A DNA stretch of 46,496 bases, taken from Desulfosporosinus sp. HMP52. Its GTDB lineage: Bacteria > Bacillota > Desulfitobacteriia > Desulfitobacteriales > Desulfitobacteriaceae. Shown here piece by piece: positions 25,507-34,656 of the stretch. A program made the position numbers and the translations under genes. Position 1 is the stretch's first letter; each line of letters opens with the position of its first letter. The stretch covers positions 1-46,496 of the forward strand of contig NZ_JMGA01000034.1 in assembly GCF_000765145.1 (NCBI RefSeq). The letters are read 5' to 3'. The notes beneath the pieces were generated by a model, which did not search any database, was not told the origin of the DNA, and saw only the letters and a program-made list of their open reading frames with translations.

Positions 25507-26199
25507 ATGGATTTTAGCTTTATTCCAATTATCTTATCCCTAAAAGTTGCCTTCGCAGCCGTTATTATTGTAACTTGTATCTCCATACCACTAGCTGGTT
25601 TGATGGCCAAGAGGGAGTTTCTGGGCAAGGATGTCGTCGAGTCAATTATTACCTTACCTTTGGTATTACCGCCCTCGGTTATTGGTTTTATGCTGCTTTT
25701 TGTTTTTGGCAAGAATGGTCCTTTAGGAAAGCTGTTAGAACAATGGTTTCATACCAGAATAGTCTTTACCTTGGCAGGAGCAGTTGTTGCGGCTGCCGTT
25801 GTCGCTTTGCCTTTAATGTATCAATCTGTGAAGGTAGCAATGGAGAATGTAGACCCGAACCTCGAAAAGGCTGCCCGTACATTAGGGGCTAAAGAATTGA
25901 GAATATTTATCACCATAACTCTGCCTTTGGCTTGGAATGGAATTGTGGCAGGCTTGGTTTTAGCCTTCGCCAGATCTCTGGGGGAATTTGGAGCAACATT
26001 GATGATTGCTGGGAATATCCCGGGTAAGACTCAAACAATGCCATTAGCTATATATTTTGCCAATGAATCAGGGGACACTGGGCAAGCCAGTATATTGGTG
26101 ATCATTATGACTGTATTTAGTTTTATGGTTATTTATGGACTTAATCGCTGGGGTAAGAAGTCACAGCATGATTCAAGAGGAGGTGGGGATAATGCTTAA
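25507..26199 (+). CDS. modB: Molybdate ABC transporter permease ModB
   Basis: This 230-residue permease has about five or six membrane helices and the EAA loop signature EKAARTLGAKELRIF (about 118-132) followed by TLPLAWNGIVAGLVLAFARSLGEFGATLMIAG, typical of ModB/CysT-type permeases. LPPSVIGFMLLF near 58-70 is a further ModB mark. The start is ATG at 25507 with GGTGAG close upstream; a GTG three codons earlier (25498) is an alternative. The gap to modA is 115 nt, unusually long for a mod operon, and modC overlaps its end by 8 nt. Confidence 0.94.
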   Translation: MDFSFIPIILSLKVAFAAVIIVTCISIPLAGLMAKREFLGKDVVESIITLPLVLPPSVIGFMLLFVFGKNGPLGKLLEQWFHTRIVFTLAGAVVAAAVVALPLMYQSVKVAMENVDPNLEKAARTLGAKELRIFITITLPLAWNGIVAGLVLAFARSLGEFGATLMIAGNIPGKTQTMPLAIYFANESGDTGQASILVIIMTVFSFMVIYGLNRWGKKSQHDSRGGGDNA

Positions 26200-26860
26200 A
26201 GCTCATTTCAAAAAAAAGTTACCAACCTTTGATCTTGAAGCAAATATCTCCTTAAATAGTGGAATTCTAGCTCTTGTTGGTCCCTCCGGTGCCGGCAAGA
26301 CGACAATCCTTCAGTGTATAGCTGGTCTCCAAACCCCTTCCCAGGGTGAGATTAAGATCCGTGAAAAGGCGGTCTATTCTTCTGAGCAGGGCATAAATGT
26401 TCCTATTAGAAATCGACGCATAGGGTATGTTTTTCAGGACTATGCTCTCTTTCCCCACATGACGGTAGAAAAGAATGTGATGTATGGTATCCCTAAAAAA
26501 GATAATATCTCTAACAAAGTTTTAACTGTTTCTAAGGTATTAGAGATGCTAAAGATTGAACATCTCCGGCATCGCTATCCTAACCAGATTTCCGGGGGAG
26601 AAAAACAAAGGGTTGCCTTGGCTCGCGCCTTAATGACTGAGCCTGAACTGTTATTGCTGGATGAGCCACTTTCAGCACTTGATCAAGAAACCCGTGGTAC
26701 ACTTCAACAGGAGTTGCTCAAGCTTCAGGCCCAATGGCAGATTCCATTTATCTTAGTCACCCATGATCCTCAGGAAGCAGAAATCCTAGGTGATCAGATT
26801 ATTAAGTTAGATCGAGGCAGGCAAGAGAGTATTAGAGGTGGGAGTCTTAAGATTGGCTGA
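26192..26860 (+). CDS. modC: Molybdate ABC transporter ATPase ModC
   Basis: This 222-residue ATPase has the Walker A GPSGAGKTT (about 30-38), Q loop (GYVFQDYALFPHMTV), signature ISGGEKQRVALARAL, Walker B LLLLDEPLSALD and the switch His in VTHD. It lacks the C-terminal Mop (molybdate-binding) domain found in ModC of proteobacteria, so it is a short-form ModC with regulation left to the divergent regulator. AGAGGAGGTGGGG lies just upstream of the ATG at 26192, which overlaps the modB stop; the open frame upstream of that ATG lies inside modB. A strong terminator follows at 26960. Confidence 0.93.
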   Translation: MLKAHFKKKLPTFDLEANISLNSGILALVGPSGAGKTTILQCIAGLQTPSQGEIKIREKAVYSSEQGINVPIRNRRIGYVFQDYALFPHMTVEKNVMYGIPKKDNISNKVLTVSKVLEMLKIEHLRHRYPNQISGGEKQRVALARALMTEPELLLLDEPLSALDQETRGTLQQELLKLQAQWQIPFILVTHDPQEAEILGDQIIKLDRGRQESIRGGSLKIG

Positions 26861-26959
26861 CTGTGTTATAGAAGCGATCATGAGCGAGGAATGGAAATGG
26901 GCTTAATGACCTGAGAGAGAATAAAGTATTAAAATATAGCCTGTGTTATATAAAGATAG

Positions 26960-27006
26960 AGGGCGGTAAAAAGCTTGTTTTTCAAGCTCTTTACCGCCCT
27001 GTTTTA
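26960..27006 (+). terminator. Terminator of modABC
   Basis: A 17-18 bp stem with one mismatch (AGGGCGGTAAA.. from 26960 with its complement ending at 27000) is followed by GTTTTAAT. It lies 100 nt after modC. Confidence 0.9.
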
Positions 27007-27250
27007 ATCTAATCCAATTACAATTATTAGAGGTTATGTTTTTAGTTTTTATAAAGTCCGAATTGCTGTCCACAGTATTTTTGGATAATATTTAATAGGA
27101 TACGATCTTTATTTTTTATTTATGCTCTTAACTTAAATTTTTACATCATTTATATGTACAAAAGCACTATAATTAAGACTGCATTTAGTATGTTTGTTTA
27201 AGTTTGTCGGACAATAATGATGTAGACCGTAAATAATGAGGGTGATAAGG
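27007..27250 (+). promoter_or_regulatory. Leader/promoter region of kdpDE-ktrBA
   Basis: This AT-rich stretch holds a good -10 (TATAAT 27168-27173) with only a weak -35 (ATCATT 27145-27150, 17 bp upstream). I looked for a cyclic-di-AMP (ydaO-type) riboswitch because it commonly controls potassium genes and found no match. Nothing else is visible. Confidence 0.4.
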
Positions 27251-29926
27251 ATGTCAAAGGGAAAACTTACAATATTCTTAGGAGCAGCTTACGGGGTTGG
27301 AAAAACTTATGCCATGTTAGAAGCGGCTATAGGAAGGTTGTCCGAAGGTATAGATGTCGTTGTGGGTTTCGTTGATACTCACAATAGAACAGATACTGAG
27401 GCAATGGTTCAGAAATTAACGGTCATTCCCACAAGATATCTGAACTATAGGGGTAAGATTTCTCAAGAAATGGATTTGGATGCTGTCTTGACAAGGCATC
27501 CACAAATTGTCTTAATTGATGAACTGGCTCATACGAACGCAGAGGGATCCCGGCATAGAAAACGTTATATGGATGTCAAAGAGTTATTGTCAGAGGGCAT
27601 CAATGTATATACCACAATGAATATTCAGGACTTAGAAACCTTGAATGATATCGTAGCCCAAATTACTGGGGTAACTGTAGGAGAGACAGTCCCGGACCAG
27701 ATGTTAGAACTAGCCTCTCAAATTCAGTTGATCGATATCCCTCCCGAAGAGTTAATTCAAAGGTTAAAAGATGGTAAGGTGCATGTTCCCGATCAAGAAA
27801 CAGAGGACTTTAAAAACTTCTTTCGGATGGGCAATATCAGCGCTTTGAGAGAGTTAGCTCTCCGCTATACTGCGCAACGCGTAGATCGTCAACTGGAATC
27901 TTATCGGAGAGTTCATGGGATCGCCGTACCCTGGCCGACGGGGGAGAAGATTTTGGTCTGCATAAGTGCCAGTCCCTTTTCAGCTCAGTTAATTCGGATA
28001 GCCAAAAGAATGACAGAGAAGGTACAAGGGGAGTTATTGGCCGTCCATGTGGAAACTCTGCGTCGCTTGCCAAGTAGTGAGGCAGAAAAAGATTCTATGG
28101 CTAAAAATCTCCGTTTAGCGGAGGAATTAGGTGCGGAAATTATTGGGCTAACCGGGAACAGTGTTGCTGAGGCGATTTTAGAAGCAGCCGAAAAACGCAA
28201 TGTATCCCAGATAATTATTGGCAAGCCCGAGCACACCCGTTTCTGGGAGATCCTGCATGGATCCGTCGTGGACAAGGTAATTCGCCAAAGTCAAGGAATT
28301 AGTATCCATGTTATTCCTGGGAATAAGCAGGAGGTAGGCCTGTCGCAAATTCATAGATTGAAGAAAGATGAAGATACTGGAGCTAAGATCCAGCAGAGGG
28401 TTTTTCCACAGATCATTCCTTATTTGGCCTCAAGCCTAATGATTACTGTCATGACCTTATTTTTTATGGCACTTAGTCCTTTTTTGGGGCTGGTTAATAT
28501 TTCTTTATCTTACGTACTTCCTATTCTAATCAGTGCTGCTCGCTGGGGGACTCTGCCAGCCGTTGCAACGGCGTTAATGGGAACGATCGCCTTTGACCTT
28601 TTCTTTGTCCCTCCAATTTTTAAGTTTACGGTGGCAGATCTGCGCTATCTCATCAGCTTTGCTATTTTTCTGTGGGTAGGTGTGATTACGGGAACTCTAT
28701 CAGACCGCCTAAAAAAGCAAGTGAACTATTCCCGGCAAAGGCAGAACAGCATTTCCGCACTTTATTCTCTAAGCCGGGATATAGCAGCTGTCGACGACCT
28801 AGATGCCGTATTAGACAGTATCGTCAGTAATGTATCGAAAACCCTAGAGGGACAAGTAATGTTACTTTTGCCCAATGATCAGGCACAACTTACCTTAAGA
28901 AAAAATTCCGGATCCGATAATTTCTTAGATCGGCAGGAACTTTCAGTTGCTACTTGGGTCTATGAAAGGGGACTAAAAGCGGGCAATGGAACAGAAACTT
29001 TGGGAACTGCTAAGGCCTTATACCTGCCACTACGCACAGAACAGGGAATGCAAGGAGTTCTGGGAATATACAGCAATGACCGAAAGGCGAATTTAGATCC
29101 CGAAAGATTTCGCTTATTAGAAGCCTTTACAGGATTAGCTGCTATGGCCATTAATCGAGTTAAATTGGCGGAGCAAGCCAGAGAATCTCTTTCTTTAATC
29201 GAATCTGAACGTTTACGCACGGCACTTTTTAATTCCCTTTCTCATGATTTGCGCACACCTCTTGCTTCTATTATCGGAGGAGTCACTGGGTTGTTAGAAG
29301 ATCAAAATCTTGTCTATAGCCCCGAGGTTCGCAAAGAATTGCTAAAAACCATTCTTCATGGAGCTGAACGAATGAATCGTTTTATTAGTAACTTGTTAGA
29401 TATGGCGCGGTTAGAAAGTGGGATGCTGCGCTTAAAGAAAGATTGGTGTGATCTTCAAGATATTGTCGGAGTGGCAATTATGAGACTGGGAGACACCTTA
29501 ACTCGACGACCTCTGGACATTAATATCCAAGAAAATCTGCCCTTAGTTCAGGCAGATGGAATCTTGATCGAGCAGGTGTTGGTCAACCTGCTGGATAATG
29601 CCCTTAAGTACTCTGAAGCAGCAAGTAAAATTAAGGTATCGATCCGGCAACAAGAAAACCATCTGGAAATTGTGGTCTCTAACCGGGGGCAAAGCATTCC
29701 TGAGACAGATTTAAGCAAGGTTTTTGATAAGTTCTATCGGCTCAGTTCGCCGCTGCAAGTAAGTGGAACTGGGCTTGGACTGGCTATTTGTAAAGGATTT
29801 ATCGAAGCACATGGGGGAGACATTTGGGCGGAAAACAATAAACTCGGCGGGGTGACAATTACCTTTACTTTGCCATTAACCGATCAATTTTTGGGTATTG
29901 TACCCGAGATGGATGAAGGGGAGTAA
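27251..29926 (+). CDS. kdpD: KdpD potassium-responsive sensor kinase
   Basis: This 891-residue protein is a full-length KdpD: N-terminal KdpD domain with GAAYGVGKTYAML (Walker A, about 12-24) and LIDELAHTN (Walker B), a universal-stress-like domain (about 240-365), four membrane helices of the DUF4118 type (about 390-485), a GAF domain (about 510-630), HisKA with His near 665 (LSHDLRTPLASI) and HATPase (LLDNALKYS, GTGLGLAICKGF). GAGGGTGAT before the ATG at 27251 fixes the start; an ATG five codons upstream overlaps that site. It is followed by kdpE and by ktrB-ktrA with gaps of 1, 27 and 12 nt, so one operon of four genes is likely. Confidence 0.96.
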   Translation: MSKGKLTIFLGAAYGVGKTYAMLEAAIGRLSEGIDVVVGFVDTHNRTDTEAMVQKLTVIPTRYLNYRGKISQEMDLDAVLTRHPQIVLIDELAHTNAEGSRHRKRYMDVKELLSEGINVYTTMNIQDLETLNDIVAQITGVTVGETVPDQMLELASQIQLIDIPPEELIQRLKDGKVHVPDQETEDFKNFFRMGNISALRELALRYTAQRVDRQLESYRRVHGIAVPWPTGEKILVCISASPFSAQLIRIAKRMTEKVQGELLAVHVETLRRLPSSEAEKDSMAKNLRLAEELGAEIIGLTGNSVAEAILEAAEKRNVSQIIIGKPEHTRFWEILHGSVVDKVIRQSQGISIHVIPGNKQEVGLSQIHRLKKDEDTGAKIQQRVFPQIIPYLASSLMITVMTLFFMALSPFLGLVNISLSYVLPILISAARWGTLPAVATALMGTIAFDLFFVPPIFKFTVADLRYLISFAIFLWVGVITGTLSDRLKKQVNYSRQRQNSISALYSLSRDIAAVDDLDAVLDSIVSNVSKTLEGQVMLLLPNDQAQLTLRKNSGSDNFLDRQELSVATWVYERGLKAGNGTETLGTAKALYLPLRTEQGMQGVLGIYSNDRKANLDPERFRLLEAFTGLAAMAINRVKLAEQARESLSLIESERLRTALFNSLSHDLRTPLASIIGGVTGLLEDQNLVYSPEVRKELLKTILHGAERMNRFISNLLDMARLESGMLRLKKDWCDLQDIVGVAIMRLGDTLTRRPLDINIQENLPLVQADGILIEQVLVNLLDNALKYSEAASKIKVSIRQQENHLEIVVSNRGQSIPETDLSKVFDKFYRLSSPLQVSGTGLGLAICKGFIEAHGGDIWAENNKLGGVTITFTLPLTDQFLGIVPEMDEGE

Positions 29927-29927
29927 G

Positions 29928-30611
29928 ATGGAAAACAAAGGTCAGCGGATTTTGATTGTTGATGACGAAACTCAAATAAGGAAATTTTTGAGGGTGGCCT
30001 TAACGAGCCATGGTTATGTAGTGAAAGATGCCAAGACGGGTAAAGAAGGTCTTGAGGAAGTTGCTATTTTCAGCCCGGACTTAGTAGTTCTAGATTTAGG
30101 GTTGCCTGATCTTGATGGGATAGAGGTAGTGCGTATACTGCGAGAATGGACAAAAGTACCTATTATCATTCTATCGGTGAATGAACAAGAGAATGATAAG
30201 ATTACGGCTCTGGATGTTGGGGCGGATGATTATGTGACGAAACCCTTTGGCATGGGTGAATTGCTGGCTCGAATTCGAGCGGCAATGCGTCATAGCAAAG
30301 GAGTAGAGGAACAGCCAGTTTTGCATTTTGCTGACCTGTCCATCGATTTTTTACATCGCCGGGTCACCAGAGATGATCAAGAGATCAAGCTTACCTTGAC
30401 AGAATATGAAATTGTTAAGAATTTGGCGATTAATGCCGGAAAGGTATTAACCCACAGCTATCTACTGCGTACAGTATGGGGACCCTCCTATGAAAAGGAA
30501 GTACAGTATTTGCGGGTTTATATTGGCCAGATTAGGAGAAAGTTGGAACGTGATCCATCTCGTCCACAGCATATTATCACTGAATCAGGGGTAGGATATC
30601 GTTTGTTGTAA
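29928..30611 (+). CDS. kdpE: KdpE response regulator
   Basis: This 227-residue OmpR-family regulator has a receiver (D12, D13, phosphoacceptor Asp56 in VVLDLGLPDLDG, Lys in TKPFG) and a winged helix (about 130-225; LTLTEYEIVKNLAINAGKV, YLRVYIGQIRRKLE, GVGYRLL end). AGGGGAG lies 3-4 nt before the ATG, which begins 1 nt after the kdpD stop; an upstream in-frame ATG lies inside kdpD. In the standard pathway KdpE activates kdpFABC; none is in this window, and the adjacent target is ktrBA instead. Confidence 0.95.
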   Translation: MENKGQRILIVDDETQIRKFLRVALTSHGYVVKDAKTGKEGLEEVAIFSPDLVVLDLGLPDLDGIEVVRILREWTKVPIIILSVNEQENDKITALDVGADDYVTKPFGMGELLARIRAAMRHSKGVEEQPVLHFADLSIDFLHRRVTRDDQEIKLTLTEYEIVKNLAINAGKVLTHSYLLRTVWGPSYEKEVQYLRVYIGQIRRKLERDPSRPQHIITESGVGYRLL

Positions 30612-30638
30612 TACAGACTCACTTGGAGGGAATAGGAA

Positions 30639-31973
30639 TTGGACGCATTGGGAAAATTTATGTCACCATCACGAGTTTTAGTTTTTGGATTTGCTCTTTT
30701 AGTTCTCTTTGGGGCCTTATTACTGACTTTGCCTCAAGCAACTCAGGATGGATTGGGCTTACCTTTCTTTAATGCAGTGTTTACAGCGACTTCGGCAGTT
30801 TGTGTTACAGGGTTAGTTGTTGTGGATACAGGCACAACATTTTCGATTTTTGGGCAATGGATCATCCTTTTCCTGATTCAAGTGGGTGGCCTGGGTTTTA
30901 TGACCTTTGCAACTTTGTTTGCCATGATTTTGGGAAAAAGAATTACGCTTAAGGAACGCTTGTTATTACAGGAGGCCCTAAACCAGTTTTCCGTCGAAGG
31001 GATCGTACGCTTAACAAAGTCTGTCTTGCAGATTTCCTTTGCAATTGAGGCGATTGGCGCAGTTATTCTAACCTTACGGTGGCATTCGGATTATGGCTGG
31101 AGTAAAGCCCTTTATTATGGTGTATTCCATTCGATTTCTGCCTTTAATAACGCGGGTTTTGATCTTTTTGGTGATTTTTCTAGTTTGACGGCTTTTGTTG
31201 GCGACCCCATCGTTAATATTACCATTATGCTTTTGATAATTTTCGGGGGCTTAGGTTTTATTGTTATGGCGGAAATACTGGAAAACCGGAAAAGGTTTAG
31301 ACTTCATACAAAAATCGTTCTTCAGGTTTCTGGGGTGCTGATCTTATTAGGGGCTGTGTTTATATTTATCATGGAATACTCAAATCCTCTGACTTTAGGG
31401 CCTCTCCCTTTAGAGACAAAGGTGCTGGCAGCTTTCTTTCAATCCGTTTCCCCTCGGACAGCGGGCTTTAACACCATCAATCTGGCAGGTATGCATGACA
31501 CAACCTTGCTTTCTGTGATTGTACTCATGTTTATCGGAGCTTCTCCGGGGGGTACAGGGGGAGGAATTAAAACTACAACTTTTATTTCCATTGTTTTATC
31601 GGTATTAAGCACCTATCGCAGTGATCAGCATGTAGTTTTAGAGGGGCGGACTTTGCCCAGGGATGTGATCCAAAAGGCTTGGGCGATTACGACTACAGCA
31701 GTAATTCTGGTTTTCTTAATCTTATCAATTCTATCCTATACCGAGAACTCAGATTTGCTAACCGTCCTTTTTGAGGTGACCTCTGCCTTTGGAACTGTGG
31801 GTCTATCCTTGGGTATTACCCCCACTCTTTCCTCTGTCGGCAAAGTGGCGATTATTTTAACCATGTTTATAGGCCGGGTTGGGCCCTTGACCTTGGCATT
31901 TGTACTTTCTCAGAAAAAGAACCAACAGGCCGGTCATGTTAAGTACCCAGACGAACGGATTTTGATTGGGTAG
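30639..31973 (+). CDS. ktrB: KtrB/TrkH-type potassium channel-like transporter subunit
   Basis: This 444-residue membrane protein has the four-fold M1-P-M2 repeat of the TrkH/KtrB superfamily. The selectivity filter lines are seen in SAVCVTGL (about 46-53), NNAGFD (about 173), SPRTAGFN (about 270) and SAFGTVGLS (about 385), each with its conserved Gly. Its length is typical for KtrB. The start is TTG with GGAGGG about 9 nt upstream. It moves K+ (with or without Na+) and needs the regulatory ring encoded by the next gene. Position behind kdpDE suggests induction by low K+ or osmotic stress. Confidence 0.94.
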   Translation: MDALGKFMSPSRVLVFGFALLVLFGALLLTLPQATQDGLGLPFFNAVFTATSAVCVTGLVVVDTGTTFSIFGQWIILFLIQVGGLGFMTFATLFAMILGKRITLKERLLLQEALNQFSVEGIVRLTKSVLQISFAIEAIGAVILTLRWHSDYGWSKALYYGVFHSISAFNNAGFDLFGDFSSLTAFVGDPIVNITIMLLIIFGGLGFIVMAEILENRKRFRLHTKIVLQVSGVLILLGAVFIFIMEYSNPLTLGPLPLETKVLAAFFQSVSPRTAGFNTINLAGMHDTTLLSVIVLMFIGASPGGTGGGIKTTTFISIVLSVLSTYRSDQHVVLEGRTLPRDVIQKAWAITTTAVILVFLILSILSYTENSDLLTVLFEVTSAFGTVGLSLGITPTLSSVGKVAIILTMFIGRVGPLTLAFVLSQKKNQQAGHVKYPDERILIG

Positions 31974-31985
31974 GAGGAGAAAAAT

Positions 31986-32636
31986 TTGCGCAAACAATTT
32001 GTAGTTATTGGCTTAGGTAGATTCGGAACCAGTGTTGCTAAAACTCTTACTGCTTTGGGGCATGAGGTTCTTGCGCTAGATAAGAACGAACAGGCCGTTC
32101 AGTCTGTCATGCAGGATGTGACCCAAGCAGTTCAGGCCGATGCTCGAGAGGAGGATACCCTTAGAGGATTAGGGGTGCGGAATTTAGATGTCGCGATTGT
32201 TGCAATTGGCGATGACCTGGAGGCAAATATTCTAATAACTCTAATGCTGAAGGAAATGGGGATACCCTATGTTGTAGCTAAGGCTCAGTCAGCACAACAC
32301 GGCAAGGTATTAGAGAAAATTGGGGCAGATAAAATTGTTTATCCGGAACAAGATATGGGGATTCGCTTGGCTAACAATCTTATTCGAACAAATGTCATGG
32401 ATTTTATAGAGTTATCCTTAGATTACAGCATCTTTGAAATAATTGCCCCCTCAAAATTTGTGAATCAAACTCTCGGAAAATTAAACTTAAGAGCTGTCTA
32501 TAAGATTAATGTGATGGCCATCAAAAAAAGTAAAGAGGAAATTGTGATTGCTCCAGGGGCCAGTGCACTGGTGGAAGAAAAAGATGTTTTAGTAATTGTT
32601 TGCAACAAAAAAGCTCTTTCCAAGTTGCCGGACTAA
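31986..32636 (+). CDS. ktrA: KtrA/TrkA-type RCK regulatory subunit
   Basis: This 216-residue protein has an RCK_N Rossmann domain (VVIGLGRFGTSVAKTL, residues 6-21; ALDKNEQAV; IVAIGDDLEANI) and an RCK_C domain (about 140-215). It forms the cytoplasmic octameric ring that binds ATP/ADP and gates KtrB; RCK_C of KtrA-type proteins can also bind cyclic-di-AMP, which is family knowledge and not seen in sequence. The start is TTG with AGGAGGA 7 nt upstream. The operon ends at the hairpin at 32725. Confidence 0.95.
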   Translation: MRKQFVVIGLGRFGTSVAKTLTALGHEVLALDKNEQAVQSVMQDVTQAVQADAREEDTLRGLGVRNLDVAIVAIGDDLEANILITLMLKEMGIPYVVAKAQSAQHGKVLEKIGADKIVYPEQDMGIRLANNLIRTNVMDFIELSLDYSIFEIIAPSKFVNQTLGKLNLRAVYKINVMAIKKSKEEIVIAPGASALVEEKDVLVIVCNKKALSKLPD

Positions 32637-32724
32637 TTATTTAATTTTATTAACTAGCAAGAAGGTATTTGTTTTAATATACTTTCCTTTTTAATTATTA
32701 ATCAAAGAGTGGCGGAATAACAAA

Positions 32725-32764
32725 GGGAGGTCGCAGTGAACTGGATTGTTCGTTGCGACCTCCC
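32725..32764. terminator. Bidirectional terminator between ktrA and the MFS gene
   Basis: An 11-bp perfect stem (32725-32735 with 32754-32764) lies between convergent genes. On the minus strand it is followed by TTTGTTATT, on the plus strand by GACTATTTA. Confidence 0.8.
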
Positions 32765-32770
32765 GACTAT

Positions 32771-34177
32771 TTACTGGGCTTTAGCGTAACTCTTGCGATT
32801 AAAGGATATTACAGCAGCTGTAAGGGCAATAGCCATAGCTACTAACATAACATAATGGTAAGCAGACATGAAAGCGTCTATTTGAGAAGGATTTGGTGCA
32901 GCGACACCGCCTAGGGCATCAAATAAGGATACAGACCAAGCAATGCCAATGACCATACCTAAATTGCGAACTAAACTGTTAATTCCTCCGGCAACCCCAA
33001 GCTTTTGAGGAGGAACTGAACTCATAACGCTGCTATTGTTGGGAGATTGGAACATTCCCGCTCCTAAACCGGTAAGTATAGCGCCTGGGATTATATGGTA
33101 AAAACTAGCTGATGCTGAAAGGGTAGAGAAATAGAGCAGGCCCACACCAGTGATAGTCAAACCCGTTGTGGTCAGGAATACAGGTCCGAATTTATCTGAG
33201 GCATTACCACTTATTGGAGCTGCGATGGCCATTGTAATGGGAAAAATCATTAAGAGCATACCTGCTTGAGCCGGATCGTAGTTTAAAACACCTTGTAGGT
33301 AAAAAGGCAAAATCATATTGTTAGCAAACATAGCGATAAAGGATAAACCACCTGCCAGGTTACCGATCAAAAAGGGGCGATTGCGAAATAGAGATAAATT
33401 GATCATAGGATGGGTCACTTTGCGCTCAGTTAGAATGAATAAGATAAGTAGTATGATTCCAATGATAATACTCATGAGTACCGGTAGACTTGACCAACCC
33501 CAATCTTCTCCATTGGTGATTCCGAGAAGCAGAAAGATCATTCCAATGGTAAAGGATAATGCACCAAGATAATCAAAGGGTTCTTTTTCTTTATTAGGTA
33601 CATCTTTAGGAAGAACTAGGAGTACAGCAGCGAAACCAAGAAGTCCTATCGGGACATTTATGTAAAAAATGGACCGCCAGCCCGCTAATTTAATGAGTAT
33701 ACCGCCTAAAGCAGGTCCTGTCAGAGAACCCAGAGCTACAACTGTTCCCGTCAGACCTAAGGCCTTTCCTCGCTCCTTTGGGGGAAAAATTGCGGTGATA
33801 ATAGCTGGGCTGTTTGACATAAGCATTGCGGCGCCTAGGGCTTGCACCACTCGAGTAGCTACTAAAAACCAGATGTTTTGAGCCAATCCACAGAGGGCGG
33901 ATCCAAGAATAAAAACTAAAAAGCCATAGCCGAAGACCTTTTTGCGTCCCATTAAATCGGCAAGACGCCCGAAGACCGGCAGTAAGCTGGTAATGGTTAA
34001 AAGGTAGGCGGTAACCACCCATTGTAAGGTAGAAAGATTGGAGTTCAGTTGATGAGAAATTGTGGGTAAGGCTACATTTACGATGCTTCCGTCTAAGGTT
34101 GCCATAAAGGTTCCTACAGCGACTGTCGCCAAGACATACCAACGATAATTCGGCGAATTCTTGATATTGTCAATCAT
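32771..34177 (-). CDS. MFS drug transporter, EmrB/QacA (14-TM, DHA2) family
   Basis: This 468-residue protein has 14 hydrophobic helices and the DHA2 motif LDGSIVNVALPTI (about residues 28-40) in helix 1, FGRLADLMGRKKVF after helix 2 and GSLTGPALGGIL in helix 5 (motif C of antiporters). It is a proton-driven multidrug exporter by family; the compound is not readable. GGGGG lies 6 nt before the ATG at 34177, so an ATG nine codons upstream inside the marR gene is rejected. The marR stop codon (TAG) overlaps this ribosome binding site, so the two genes form one operon under two MarR-type operators. Confidence 0.93.
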   Translation of the reverse strand: MIDNIKNSPNYRWYVLATVAVGTFMATLDGSIVNVALPTISHQLNSNLSTLQWVVTAYLLTITSLLPVFGRLADLMGRKKVFGYGFLVFILGSALCGLAQNIWFLVATRVVQALGAAMLMSNSPAIITAIFPPKERGKALGLTGTVVALGSLTGPALGGILIKLAGWRSIFYINVPIGLLGFAAVLLVLPKDVPNKEKEPFDYLGALSFTIGMIFLLLGITNGEDWGWSSLPVLMSIIIGIILLILFILTERKVTHPMINLSLFRNRPFLIGNLAGGLSFIAMFANNMILPFYLQGVLNYDPAQAGMLLMIFPITMAIAAPISGNASDKFGPVFLTTTGLTITGVGLLYFSTLSASASFYHIIPGAILTGLGAGMFQSPNNSSVMSSVPPQKLGVAGGINSLVRNLGMVIGIAWSVSLFDALGGVAAPNPSQIDAFMSAYHYVMLVAMAIALTAAVISFNRKSYAKAQ

Positions 34178-34187
34178 GGTTATCCCC

Positions 34188-34604
34188 CTAATCGATATTA
34201 GCACTAATTCTGTTCATTAAATTGGTAAGTTGAGACCTTTCCTCTTCTGATAGTCCACGTAAGGCGTGTTCCAAGGCTTTACGAGCCAGAGGTTTGAGAG
34301 AGGCCTCAATTTCTTGGCCTTCTTTTGTCAGGTAAATTAAAGAAACTCGTCTGTCCCCAGAATCAGCTTGGCGACGAATCAACCCGCGTTGCTCCAGTTT
34401 ATCTAGAATCCTGGTAATCGTAGGTTGATCCTTATAACTTCGCTCGGCTAATTCCCTTTGGGAAATGCCATCCTCTACCCACAACCATTTTAGTAATGGC
34501 CATTGCTCGTGTGTAACATTATAGGGTTTAAATGCTCTAGCAAGGTTATTCTTCATTTTTGAGTTAGTTTTGCCGATAATAAATCCTAAATTCTCTTCGA
34601 AAAT
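34188..34604 (-). CDS. MarR-family regulator, probable ATT start
   Basis: From the first ATG (34556) the protein would be 122 residues, lacking part of the first MarR helix. The frame stays open upstream and GGAGG (34612-34616, complement) lies exactly 7 nt before an ATT at 34604, with no ATG, GTG or TTG at a usable distance. The extension reads IFEENLGFIIGKTNSK, a normal MarR N terminus, giving 138 residues. The winged helix (about 50-100; ISQRELAERSYKDQPTITRIL, then RQADSGDRRVSLIYLT wing) is intact. It precedes a drug exporter gene and two matching palindromes lie just upstream, so it is a likely self-regulating repressor. Confidence 0.8.
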   Translation of the reverse strand: MFEENLGFIIGKTNSKMKNNLARAFKPYNVTHEQWPLLKWLWVEDGISQRELAERSYKDQPTITRILDKLEQRGLIRRQADSGDRRVSLIYLTKEGQEIEASLKPLARKALEHALRGLSEEERSQLTNLMNRISANID

Positions 34605-34625
34605 GTTAATTCCTCCTCTATTAAC

Positions 34626-34639
34626 ATTGTTGCAACAAT
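34626..34639. promoter_or_regulatory. MarR operator copy 1 (proximal)
   Basis: ATTGTTGCAACAAT is a perfect 14-bp palindrome, 10 bp upstream of the marR ribosome binding site. The centre is 31 bp from that of copy 2, about three helical turns. Confidence 0.7.
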
Positions 34640-34656
34640 ATTTGTATCTATAAAAT

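Noticed and set aside
27007-27250. Cyclic-di-AMP riboswitch in front of the potassium genes
   Set aside because: None of the conserved ydaO core sequences is visible.
33690-34142. 150-codon minus-strand frame overlapping the DHA2 transporter gene
   Set aside because: Same strand, different frame, no family likeness; the transporter frame is clearly the coding one.
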